A stretch of DNA of 35,230 nucleotides from Bacteroidota bacterium (GTDB lineage: Bacteria; Bacteroidota; Bacteroidia; NS11-12g; UBA9320): the NCBI GenBank assembly GCA_018700895.1, contig JABIUV010000055.1, forward strand, positions 1 to 35,230, read 5' to 3'. A model generated the notes under the pieces. That model did not search any database. It had not been told where the DNA came from and saw only the letters and a program-made list of their open reading frames with translations. How positions within the stretch are numbered: position 1 is the stretch's first letter; every line of letters begins with the position of its first letter. Made by a program: the position numbers and the translations under genes. This document shows, piece after piece, positions 15,929 to 22,532 of this stretch.

Positions 15929-16345
15929 ATGGCATATTCAGAAAAAGTAATTGATCACTACCAAAACCCAAGAAACATTGGAACCCTAGACAAAGAGTCT
16001 AAAGCGGTAGGAACAGGACTAGTAGGAGCTCCAGAGTGTGGCGATGTTATGCGTCTACAAATAGAAGTGGATGATGCTACAGGAATCATCAAAGATGCAA
16101 AGTTCAAAACCTTTGGTTGTGGATCGGCTATCGCTTCTTCATCATTGGCTACAGAGTGGCTCAAAGGTAAAAGCGTAGATGCGGCAATGGAAATAGATAA
16201 CATGGAGATCGTAGAAGAACTTGCTCTACCGCCGGTGAAAATCCACTGTTCGGTATTGGCAGAAGACGCTATCAAAATGGCTATCAACGACTACCGCGTG
16301 AAGCAAGGTTTAGAGCCCATAGAAGACGACAAAAAGCACTATTAA
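15929..16345 (+). CDS. iscU: Iron-sulfur cluster scaffold IscU
   Basis: 138 residues, slightly longer than the E. coli protein because of a charged C-terminal tail (IEDDKKHY). IscU assembles [2Fe-2S] and [4Fe-4S] clusters using sulfur from IscS. The three ligand cysteines are present: Cys37 (GAPECGDVM), Cys64 (TFGCGSAIASSS) and Cys107 (KIHCSVLAEDA), together with Asp39 next to the first. The LPPVK motif (100-104), known as the HscA chaperone recognition site, is intact. It follows iscS after a 107-base gap that holds a 15-codon frame, and precedes a hairpin and iscA. Confidence 0.96.
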   Translation: MAYSEKVIDHYQNPRNIGTLDKESKAVGTGLVGAPECGDVMRLQIEVDDATGIIKDAKFKTFGCGSAIASSSLATEWLKGKSVDAAMEIDNMEIVEELALPPVKIHCSVLAEDAIKMAINDYRVKQGLEPIEDDKKHY

Positions 16346-16369
16346 TGCAGTTTAGAGTCTTGAATTTTC

Positions 16370-16411
16370 AATTATGAATGAATTTTATAGAGCAAAATTT
16401 CATTCATAATT
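16370..16411. repeat. Long hairpin between iscU and iscA
   Basis: Perfect 13-bp arms (16370-16382 and 16399-16411, AATTATGAATGAA and its complement) are continued inward by TTTT/AAAA after a one-base bulge, leaving a loop of about 8 bases. No T-run follows, so it is not a standard terminator; an RNA-stability or processing element within the isc mRNA is more likely. Confidence 0.6.
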
Positions 16412-16440
16412 ATTAACTCAAAATATAAATCTATTAAAAT

Positions 16441-16767
16441 ATGATAACAGTATCAGAAAGAGCAGCAAGCCAAGTAGGTAACCTGATGACATCAGAAGGT
16501 TTAGATAGCGGATATTTTATTCGTGTATCTGTAGTAGGAGGTGGTTGTTCTGGTCTTAGTTACAAAATGGATTTTGATAACGAAGAGCAAGAGAACGACC
16601 AAGTATTTGAGAGCAATGGACATAAGGTTGTGTGTGATATGAAGAGTTTCTTGTACTTATGTGGTACAGAGCTTGATTTTACAGATGGTCTAAATGGGAA
16701 AGGTTTCCAGTTTAATAATCCAAATGCGAGCAGGTCGTGTGGTTGTGGAGAGAGTTTCTCTGTATAA
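16441..16767 (+). CDS. iscA: A-type iron-sulfur carrier IscA
   Basis: 108 residues, standard for the HesB/IscA family, which carries clusters or iron from the scaffold to client enzymes. The three conserved cysteines are Cys36 (GGGCSGLSY) and Cys100/Cys102 (RSCGCGESFSV). The N-terminus MITVSERAASQV and the segment FNNPNASRSC are typical. It is the last gene of the short isc operon and is followed 24 bases later by a strong terminator. The family also includes ErpA and SufA; position beside iscU favours IscA. There is no hscB, hscA or fdx gene after it, unlike the proteobacterial operon. Confidence 0.94.
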   Translation: MITVSERAASQVGNLMTSEGLDSGYFIRVSVVGGGCSGLSYKMDFDNEEQENDQVFESNGHKVVCDMKSFLYLCGTELDFTDGLNGKGFQFNNPNASRSCGCGESFSV

Positions 16768-16791
16768 CCCATATCTAAAATAACAGTTGAG

Positions 16792-16819
16792 AGGAGTACC
16801 AAGAGGTACTCCTTTTTTT
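16792..16819 (+). terminator. Rho-independent terminator of the isc operon
   Basis: A perfect 9-bp stem (AGGAGTACC, 16792-16800; complement 16805-16813) with loop AAGA is followed by a run of seven T. It closes the iscSUA unit 24 bases after the iscA stop. Confidence 0.93.
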
Positions 16820-16992
16820 GTGCTTTATGGAGCCTCGAATTAGAGGCTGAGAGAAGTTTGAGCTGCATCATACAGTTGTTTGTCTAAAGCGTACAGCGGG
16901 TTAAAGGTCTCCGTGAATAGACTTACGTTATTGCTGAAGTTCGGATAAAACTTTTTGCCAAATAAGCATATCGTGAAATAGCAGCATTTATC

Positions 16993-17000
16993 TATCTTTG
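16993..17000 (+). promoter_or_regulatory. -7 box before the membrane protein/NTPase pair
   Basis: TATCTTTG matches TAnnTTTG and ends 5 bases before the GTG at 17006, supporting both that start codon and a leaderless transcript. No standard -33 box was found. Confidence 0.5.
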
Positions 17001-17005
17001 ACCAC

Positions 17006-18016
17006 GTGCAACGAAACTCCAAGATAATAACGAGGCTTACCGCTCTGTGGGCACTTAGTGAGGCAGGGCTAGGTGGTGTATTGCACGCCATTCAATCGCC
17101 TTTTACGGGACTGTTTGTTGGTGGGTTTGCAATTGTACTCGTAAGTCTTATTGCTTACTTTTCTGATAATAAATGGGAGAGTATTGTCCGCTCTCTACTT
17201 ATTGTACTTATCATAAAACTAGCAGTAAGTCCACATTCTCCTCCTACATCGTACTTGGCAGTTAGTTTTCAAGCGGCGATGGCGGGGTTGATATATAGCA
17301 AACTCAGCTTGAGTAAGTGGAGTGCAATGCTACTTGGTGTTGTAACGCTTATAGAGTCGGCGATTCAAAAACTGCTTGTGCTGACACTCATATATGGCCG
17401 CAGTATTTGGGATGCTCTTAACTCATTCAGTGGTTATGTGGTAGAAAAGATGGGCTTCTTAGGGAATGTGTTTTCAGCTAGTGCGTTGATTACCATTTAT
17501 TTGTGGTTATACGCAATCTTAGGTTTAATCGTAGGGTACATCATTTATGATATAGTTAGATACTTGGATATAAATCAAGGGAATGTGAAATACCAAATTC
17601 AGGCGATAGAGTTTGATAATGAAGTAGGAGTAGCCAAAAAACGAAGAGGTAGATGGAGAATTTGGGTGATTTTTGGAATTTTTTTCGCATTCATTGCAGC
17701 ATACTACTTCATTGTCAGTGATGGAGATGCAGTTTGGAAAAACTGGTTGTATATCTTCTTGCGAAGTACGGGTATCTTATTATTATGGTATTATGCTTTA
17801 GTTCCTTTGTTTAAATGGCTTTTTGGTAATTTTTTAGCATCGAAAAAGCACAAAGTACAAACAGAGATTGACGAGACATTGACCTTGTTGCCCTACCTTA
17901 GGAAAGTGACTAAGCTCGCGTGGCAAGAGAATAAGGACGAAAAAGGCCTTAATAGACTGCGTAACTTTATGGGCGATGCAATACTTTATAGTATTCATCT
18001 GAAAATTGAGGAATAA
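17006..18016 (+). CDS. Polytopic membrane protein, ECF-S-like N-terminal half
   Basis: 336 residues from GTG 17006. The N-terminal half has about six hydrophobic segments (near 8-28, 34-52, 60-77, 83-100, 106-130 and 152-185). Its text TALWALSEAGLGGVLHAIQ and SPFTGLFVGG, then a KLAVSPHSPP loop, recalls small substrate-binding (S) components of energy-coupling-factor transporters and related Bacteroidota proteins; this is by eye, not by search. A basic linker (KKRRGRWRIW, 211-220) leads to two further segments (about 216-236 and 247-275) and a cytoplasmic tail of about 60 residues. The stop overlaps the start of the NTPase gene (TAATG), so the two are made together. Function unknown; a substrate-uptake role is a hypothesis. 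Confidence 0.75.
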   Translation: MQRNSKIITRLTALWALSEAGLGGVLHAIQSPFTGLFVGGFAIVLVSLIAYFSDNKWESIVRSLLIVLIIKLAVSPHSPPTSYLAVSFQAAMAGLIYSKLSLSKWSAMLLGVVTLIESAIQKLLVLTLIYGRSIWDALNSFSGYVVEKMGFLGNVFSASALITIYLWLYAILGLIVGYIIYDIVRYLDINQGNVKYQIQAIEFDNEVGVAKKRRGRWRIWVIFGIFFAFIAAYYFIVSDGDAVWKNWLYIFLRSTGILLLWYYALVPLFKWLFGNFLASKKHKVQTEIDETLTLLPYLRKVTKLAWQENKDEKGLNRLRNFMGDAILYSIHLKIEE

Positions 18017-18492
18017 TGATTTACATCTTAGCAGGTGACATACGCACTGGCAAAACCAGTGCATTGATGGATTGGGTGCCTACTTGGGATAATGTGAAAG
18101 GAATCCTTTGTCCTGACGACGAGAATGAATGCAAGTATCTGTACAACATTGCTACTGAAGAAAAATTCCCGCTAGAAATTTCAGAAAAGATTGAGAATAC
18201 TATCTCAGTGGGTAATTTTCATTTTTTAGAGGATACATTTAAAATAGCTAACTTCTTGCTTGTCAGAACATTCGATGAATATGACTTTGAGTTTTTGGTG
18301 TTAGATGAGCTAGGTAAATTGGAACTGAAAAACGAAGGAATTCACTTAGCAGCAAAGTACATTATCGATAACTATCAGTCCAACGATTTGAAAAATATTC
18401 TACTCGTAGTTCGTACTCATTTGGTTAAAGACATCATCGCTCATTACGGTATACGGAGTTTTCAGATAGTGGCGAGTGAGAGTTTGCCGTAG
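18016..18492 (+). CDS. Small P-loop NTPase, THEP1/NTPase_1-like
   Basis: 158 residues. Walker A is GDIRTGKTS (7-15) and Walker B is LVLDELGKLEL (about 94-104), the acidic DELGKLEL block being the hallmark of THEP1-type (NTPase_1) nucleoside-triphosphatases. The middle VGNFHFLEDTFKIANFLL also fits that family's GxFxF...F..A pattern. The usual later AAKYI and VVRTH segments are present, so the fold looks complete. It is soluble with no signal. It starts on the stop codon of the membrane protein gene, suggesting a membrane/NTPase pair. It lacks the ABC signature LSGGQ, so it is not an EcfA-type ATPase. Family confident, role unknown. Confidence 0.8.
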   Translation: MIYILAGDIRTGKTSALMDWVPTWDNVKGILCPDDENECKYLYNIATEEKFPLEISEKIENTISVGNFHFLEDTFKIANFLLVRTFDEYDFEFLVLDELGKLELKNEGIHLAAKYIIDNYQSNDLKNILLVVRTHLVKDIIAHYGIRSFQIVASESLP

Positions 18493-18857
18493 GCAAGCTT
18501 AAATTTAAGTTTAAATGAGAAGTAGTCAACTTTGGCCTCATACAACATAAAAACGTATGCTAATAAAGAAGATTATCCAATGTAAAAATGGGCGGATGGT
18601 TTTTATATCTACTGTCTGCAAATGGCGACTAAAATTCTTTTTGGCTAATTAGAGTGAAAGAAAGTGAGTTGGCAGTGGGATTTGGAGCAAGTTGGGAATT
18701 GTAGTACGTTTGGATCCTCTTTGGTGGGATATTAATTGAAAAAACAATGACAGGGATATCCTAGTCTTGAGAAGTAGTAAGGACTTTCAGGATCCATTTC
18801 CTCGGGCTGAAGTCAGTCTTTAGTATCAATTTAATCCATACTTTTGTCGTCTACAAA
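18493..18857. other. Intergenic region with palindromic pieces and a promoter
   Basis: 365 bases without a convincing gene. Contents: a 12-base palindrome CTTAAATTTAAG (18498-18509) just after the NTPase stop; an imperfect hairpin GACTTTCAG/CTGAAGTC (18782-18790/18807-18814) around CTCGGG; and a -7 box at 18839-18846. Short frames on either strand (31 codons from 18557 on plus, about 20 codons on minus) have no promoter or coupling and are not called. Confidence 0.6.
18839..18846 (+). promoter_or_regulatory. -7 box of the CNNM/CorC-type gene
   Basis: TACTTTTG matches TAnnTTTG, ending 11 bases before the ATG at 18858. A CTTTAG about 18 bases upstream is a weak -33 candidate. Confidence 0.5.
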
Positions 18858-20111
18858 ATGTCACCAATAGTACAGGTACTACTTATGCTGGTCTTATCGG
18901 CTTTCTTCTCAGGATTAGAAATAGCCTTTATTTCGGCCAACAAACTTCGTATAGAACTCAAGAGCAATCAAGGGAAGCATTGGGCCAAAATGTGCTCTAG
19001 TTATATCAAGTCGCCTAGTAAGTTCATAAGCACCATCCTAGTAGGGAATAATATCGCACTGGTTGTATATGGTATTACGATGGAAGAGTTGGTGCGTCCG
19101 TGGTTCGAAAGCCACGGATTTGCCGCATTCCCCGCATTGTTATTAGCTACCTTGATATCTACAATCGTGGTATTGATAACGGCGGAGTTTTTACCCAAGG
19201 CACTTTTTAGGTTAAATCCAAGCGGGATTTTGAGTGTGTTAATTTATCCTTTTCAGGTATTTTATGTACTGCTTTGGCCTATCGTACAATTTGTAATATG
19301 GTTAAGTAACAAAATGCTAAACCTAATGTTGCCGGGAGATTTTACCGAAGAAACACCAGCCTTCGGCAAAGTAGATTTGGACCATTTTATATCACAAAGT
19401 GCCCAAAGTACAGGAGATGGTGATGAGCCAGAAGTGGATACAGAGATATTAAAAAATGCTTTGGATTTTGGCAATGTAAAAGTGCGAGATTGTCTCGTGC
19501 CTCGTACTGAGATTACAGCCATCGATATTGAATGCACCGTGCAAGAATTAGAGCAGCTATTCATCGAATCTCAACACTCCAAGATATTGGTGTACAAAGA
19601 GAATGTAGATAACATCATAGGCTATACACATCACCTAGACTTACATAAGAAGCCTAAGACAATCAACTCTATATTAATTCCTATTCTCATAACTAATGAA
19701 AGTAAGAGTGCCAATGACTTGCTCAATGAGTTCAGCCGCACCCAAAAAAGTATAGCATTAGTGGTAGATGAATATGGTGGGACTGCTGGTATCATGACCG
19801 TGGAGGACATTATGGAAGAGATCTTCGGTGAGATAGAAGATGAACATGACGAGGTGGAGGAGGAAAATGAAGTAGTGGGTGAGGATGGCGTTTATCAGCT
19901 TAATGCTAAGCTAGAAGTTGATTATATTAATGAAAAATATGAGCTCAATATTCCAAATGGTGATTATGAAACCTTGGGTGGTTTTGTAGTAGCCAACCTA
20001 GAAGATATTCCCCAGGCGGATGAATTATTTGTGATTGATAATTTTGAGATTAAAATCTTAGAAGCATCTGAACAAAAGATAGAGCGAATTCAGCTCCACC
20101 GTATCGAATAG
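18858..20111 (+). CDS. CNNM/CorC-type transporter-associated protein (DUF21-CBS-CorC_HlyC)
   Basis: 417 residues with the full three-part layout of the hemolysin-like/CorC family. First comes a membrane DUF21/CNNM domain (about 1-165; starts VLLMLVLSAFFSGLEIAFISANK, with VGNNIALVVYG and ITAEFLPKALFR). Next is a CBS pair (about 205-325; VRDCLVPRTEITAIDIE and SIALVVDEYGGTAGIMTVEDI). The C-terminal CorC_HlyC domain ends in DNFEIKILEASEQKIERIQLHRI. Family roles include Mg2+ homeostasis or efflux; in Bacteroidota one paralogue is GldE, tied to gliding motility. The usual gldE neighbours are absent here, so I do not assign that name. The gene converges on rarA with only 6 bases between stops and no terminator. 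Confidence 0.92.
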   Translation: MSPIVQVLLMLVLSAFFSGLEIAFISANKLRIELKSNQGKHWAKMCSSYIKSPSKFISTILVGNNIALVVYGITMEELVRPWFESHGFAAFPALLLATLISTIVVLITAEFLPKALFRLNPSGILSVLIYPFQVFYVLLWPIVQFVIWLSNKMLNLMLPGDFTEETPAFGKVDLDHFISQSAQSTGDGDEPEVDTEILKNALDFGNVKVRDCLVPRTEITAIDIECTVQELEQLFIESQHSKILVYKENVDNIIGYTHHLDLHKKPKTINSILIPILITNESKSANDLLNEFSRTQKSIALVVDEYGGTAGIMTVEDIMEEIFGEIEDEHDEVEEENEVVGEDGVYQLNAKLEVDYINEKYELNIPNGDYETLGGFVVANLEDIPQADELFVIDNFEIKILEASEQKIERIQLHRIE

Positions 20112-20117
20112 ATAATA

Positions 20118-21359
20118 TCAATACCCATACTTATCCTGCCAAAGAGCTTTTAGTCGTTCGCGTATTTTTATCTCAGCGGCATTCTTACTTGGTTGATAGA
20201 GCGTTCTGTCGCTAATTTCTTCAGGTAAAAATTCTTGATGAGCAAAATTGCAGGGATAGTCGTGAGAATATTTATACCCTTTGCCATAGTCTAGTTTTTT
20301 CATAAGCTGTGTGGGTGCATTACGCAGACTCAGTGGTATGGGCAAATCTCCCGTCTCTTTTACCAGTGCTTGTGCTTGGTTAATAGCTACATAGCTTGCG
20401 TTGCTTTTGGCACTCGTTGCGAGGTATATGGCCACTTGTGAGAGAATAATCCTGCACTCGGGATAGCCCACTGCGGCTACGGCCTCAAAACAAGTGTTGG
20501 CCAGCAGGAGAGCATTTGGATTAGCCATGCCGATATCTTCGCTTGCCGAAATAATGAGCCGTCTCGCAATGAACTTAGGATCCTCTCCGCCTGCTATCAT
20601 CCTAGCAAGGTAGTAAACCGCCGCATTGGGGTCGCTGCCTCGTATAGATTTTATAAAAGCAGATATAATATCATAATGCTGCTCACCTCCTTTATCAAAC
20701 ATGGCAAGCTTTTGCTGTACGGCCTCTTCTACCAATTTATTGGTAATCGTTATGCTTTTCCCCCCTTTGAAATTAACAATAATCTCTAAGGCATTGAGTA
20801 GTTTACGTCCATCTCCACCGCTCATGCGTAGCAGAGCATCCCACTCTTTTATGGTGATTTTCTTATTTTTTAGTATCTCATCCTTACTACAGGCTTGTTT
20901 TACCAAGTCCTTCAGGTCGTCTAGCTCCAGAGGTTTGAGTACAAATACTTCACAGCGTGATAGTAGTGCTGCATTCACCTCAAAACTAGGATTCTCGGTA
21001 GTAGCACCTATCAAAGTGATAACACCTTGTTCTACCGCACCTAATAAGGCATCTTGTTGACTTTTATTAAATCGGTGAATCTCATCTATGAATAGCACCG
21101 CACTGCCACCACTACCCATAAATTTGGTCTTTTTAGCTTTTTCTATGGTTTCTCGAATATCTTTTACCCCAGCATTGATAGCACTGAGTTGAAAGAATGG
21201 TTTATTCAGGGTGTGGCTTATGATTTGAGCAATGGTAGTTTTACCCACTCCCGGAGGTCCCCAAAATATACACGAGTAAATCCCCCCGGACTCTAGTGCT
21301 CTTCGAAGTGGCTTGTTGGTGCCAATAATGTGTTGCTGCCCCACAAGTTCGTCTAGCAA
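20118..21359 (-). CDS. rarA: Replication-associated recombination protein RarA (MgsA), N-terminus probably longer
   Basis: A 413-residue AAA+ ATPase of the RarA/MgsA/WRNIP1 family, acting at stalled or damaged replication forks. Walker A GPPGVGKTT (34-42), Walker B VLFIDEIHRFNKSQQDALL (from 88), sensor GATTENPSFEV (118-128), an Arg-finger type stretch NAALLSRCEVFVL, and a C-terminal MgsA domain (FIKSIRGSDPNAAVYYLARM, YPCNFAHQEFLPEEI). The start given is the first standard codon in frame, TTG at 21359. However, the same frame upstream encodes PLAERVRPTL, the conserved RarA N-terminal motif, back to a stop at 21420-21422 with no ATG, GTG or TTG. The true start may be a rare codon (ATC 21404 or ATA 21398). 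Confidence 0.93.
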   Translation of the reverse strand: MLDELVGQQHIIGTNKPLRRALESGGIYSCIFWGPPGVGKTTIAQIISHTLNKPFFQLSAINAGVKDIRETIEKAKKTKFMGSGGSAVLFIDEIHRFNKSQQDALLGAVEQGVITLIGATTENPSFEVNAALLSRCEVFVLKPLELDDLKDLVKQACSKDEILKNKKITIKEWDALLRMSGGDGRKLLNALEIIVNFKGGKSITITNKLVEEAVQQKLAMFDKGGEQHYDIISAFIKSIRGSDPNAAVYYLARMIAGGEDPKFIARRLIISASEDIGMANPNALLLANTCFEAVAAVGYPECRIILSQVAIYLATSAKSNASYVAINQAQALVKETGDLPIPLSLRNAPTQLMKKLDYGKGYKYSHDYPCNFAHQEFLPEEISDRTLYQPSKNAAEIKIRERLKALWQDKYGY

Positions 21360-21512
21360 GGTAGGCCTTACTCGCTCAGCGAGCGGTTGGTGTGGTATGC
21401 TGATAGTGGAGTCGATAGGCTACAAAGATGCTGTTTTTTATTGGAGAATAAATAGGGTTAAATGACGGTTTGTATGTGAGCGTTAATGTGAGTGAGCCAT
21501 ACGCGTTAGTCG

Positions 21513-21520
21513 TATATTTG
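21513..21520 (+). promoter_or_regulatory. -7 box of rdgB
   Basis: TATATTTG matches TAnnTTTG and ends 5 bases before the ATG at 21526. It overlaps an in-frame GTG at 21520, which argues against that codon as start. Confidence 0.6.
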
Positions 21521-21525
21521 TGGTC

Positions 21526-22101
21526 ATGAAAATCATTTTCGCTTCTCAAAATCCAAATAAAATTACCGAGATAAGAGCTAAACTACCTGATTTCACCATA
21601 GAGGGGTTAGATCCTAAGGTGTTCCCGAATGAATTGCTGGAAACCGGTGATACCTTAGAGGATAATGCCTTGCAAAAAGTAAGACAGGTGTTTGAGAAAA
21701 CACAAGCAAGTTGTTTTGCAGACGATACGGGGTTGGAAGTAGATGCTTTGGATGGTAAGCCAGGTGTTTACTCCGCACGATACGCTGGAGAGCAAAGATC
21801 CAGTGAGGATAATATGCAACTATTGTTAACCAATTTGGATGGGGAAGACAACAGAAAAGCCCGTTTCAGAACGGTGATAGCCTTAATCTTAGAGGGAAAT
21901 GAATACACCTTTGAGGGTATATGTAATGGAAGAATAACCACACAAAAAAGTGGAGCAGAAGGCTTTGGTTATGATCCCATATTTGTGCCAGAGGGGGAAG
22001 AGCGAACATTTGCAGAAATGAGTATGGATGAGAAATCTATTATTAGTCATAGAGGTAGAGCGGTAGATATGCTAGTTAACTTTTTAAAAGAACTAAAATG
22101 A
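21526..22101 (+). CDS. rdgB: RdgB/HAM1 non-canonical purine NTP pyrophosphatase
   Basis: 191 residues from ATG 21526; the in-frame GTG two codons earlier overlaps the promoter box and is rejected. The enzyme removes dITP, ITP and XTP from the nucleotide pool by hydrolysis to the monophosphate and pyrophosphate. Family motifs: N-terminal IIFASQNPNKITEI (the S/T-x-N-x-x-K nucleotide loop), ADDTGLEVDALDGKPGVYSARYAG (the acidic catalytic region), GFGYDPIFVPEG, and the C-terminal SHRGRAVDML. All the usual residues are present. Its TGA overlaps the next ATG (ATGA), coupling it to a second NTP pyrophosphatase. Divergent from rarA, so replication-fork and nucleotide-quality genes share this intergenic region. 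Confidence 0.96.
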   Translation: MKIIFASQNPNKITEIRAKLPDFTIEGLDPKVFPNELLETGDTLEDNALQKVRQVFEKTQASCFADDTGLEVDALDGKPGVYSARYAGEQRSSEDNMQLLLTNLDGEDNRKARFRTVIALILEGNEYTFEGICNGRITTQKSGAEGFGYDPIFVPEGEERTFAEMSMDEKSIISHRGRAVDMLVNFLKELK

Positions 22102-22460
22102 TAAATCATCTTACAAAATGCATTCATCAAAATGCGGTAGATAAAGGATTCTATGATAATCCGCGTAATACAGGTGAAATGCTTTGTCTCATTCATAGTG
22201 AAGTGAGCGAAGCCCTAGAGGCCGATAGAGAAAATCGCTATGCTTCAAATAACGTAGCCAAGTTAGATGGTTTGTCGGACGAAGAATTTAAGTCAACATT
22301 TGATTCATCAGTCAAGAACACCTTTGAAGATGAGTTGGCTGATATTTTAATTAGGGTAATGGATTTAGCAGGATATAAAGGAATAGACTTAGAAAAGCAT
22401 ATTAATTTCAAAATGCGATACAATGCAATGCGTGAGAGTAAGCACGGCAAAAAGTATTAG
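22098..22460 (+). CDS. MazG-like NTP pyrophosphohydrolase
   Basis: 120 residues with an all-alpha MazG/dUTPase-superfamily pattern. Metal-binding ExxE is Glu35-Glu38 in HSEVSEALEADREN, and ExxD is Glu79-Asp82 in FEDELADILIRVMDLAGYKGIDL. The order and the DILIRVMDLAG segment match single-domain MazG-like enzymes (iMazG or dCTPase-like), which hydrolyse dNTPs or damaged nucleotides to monophosphates. The exact substrate cannot be predicted. It is shorter than two-domain E. coli MazG. It overlaps rdgB by 4 bases and ends near the terminator shared with the ATP synthase operon. Confidence 0.85.
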   Translation: MINHLTKCIHQNAVDKGFYDNPRNTGEMLCLIHSEVSEALEADRENRYASNNVAKLDGLSDEEFKSTFDSSVKNTFEDELADILIRVMDLAGYKGIDLEKHINFKMRYNAMRESKHGKKY

Positions 22461-22482
22461 AAGAGTCCCCAAATTTTAGGTC

Positions 22483-22512
22483 AAAAAAAACCCCTACCAA
22501 TGGCAGAGGTTT
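22483..22512 (-). terminator. Terminator of the ATP synthase operon, possibly two-way
   Basis: Read on the minus strand, a stem pairs AAACC..CT..CC with GG..AG..GGTTT (two internal mismatches, 3-base loop) and is followed by eight T. It lies about 20 bases after the atpG stop and about 22 after the MazG-like stop, so it may serve both converging genes. Confidence 0.8.
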
Positions 22513-22532
22513 CTGTATTTCTAAGGTTTCTA

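Noticed and set aside
21520-21525. GTG start for rdgB
   Set aside because: GTG is the last base of the -7 box plus two bases; the family begins at the following MKIIFASQN.
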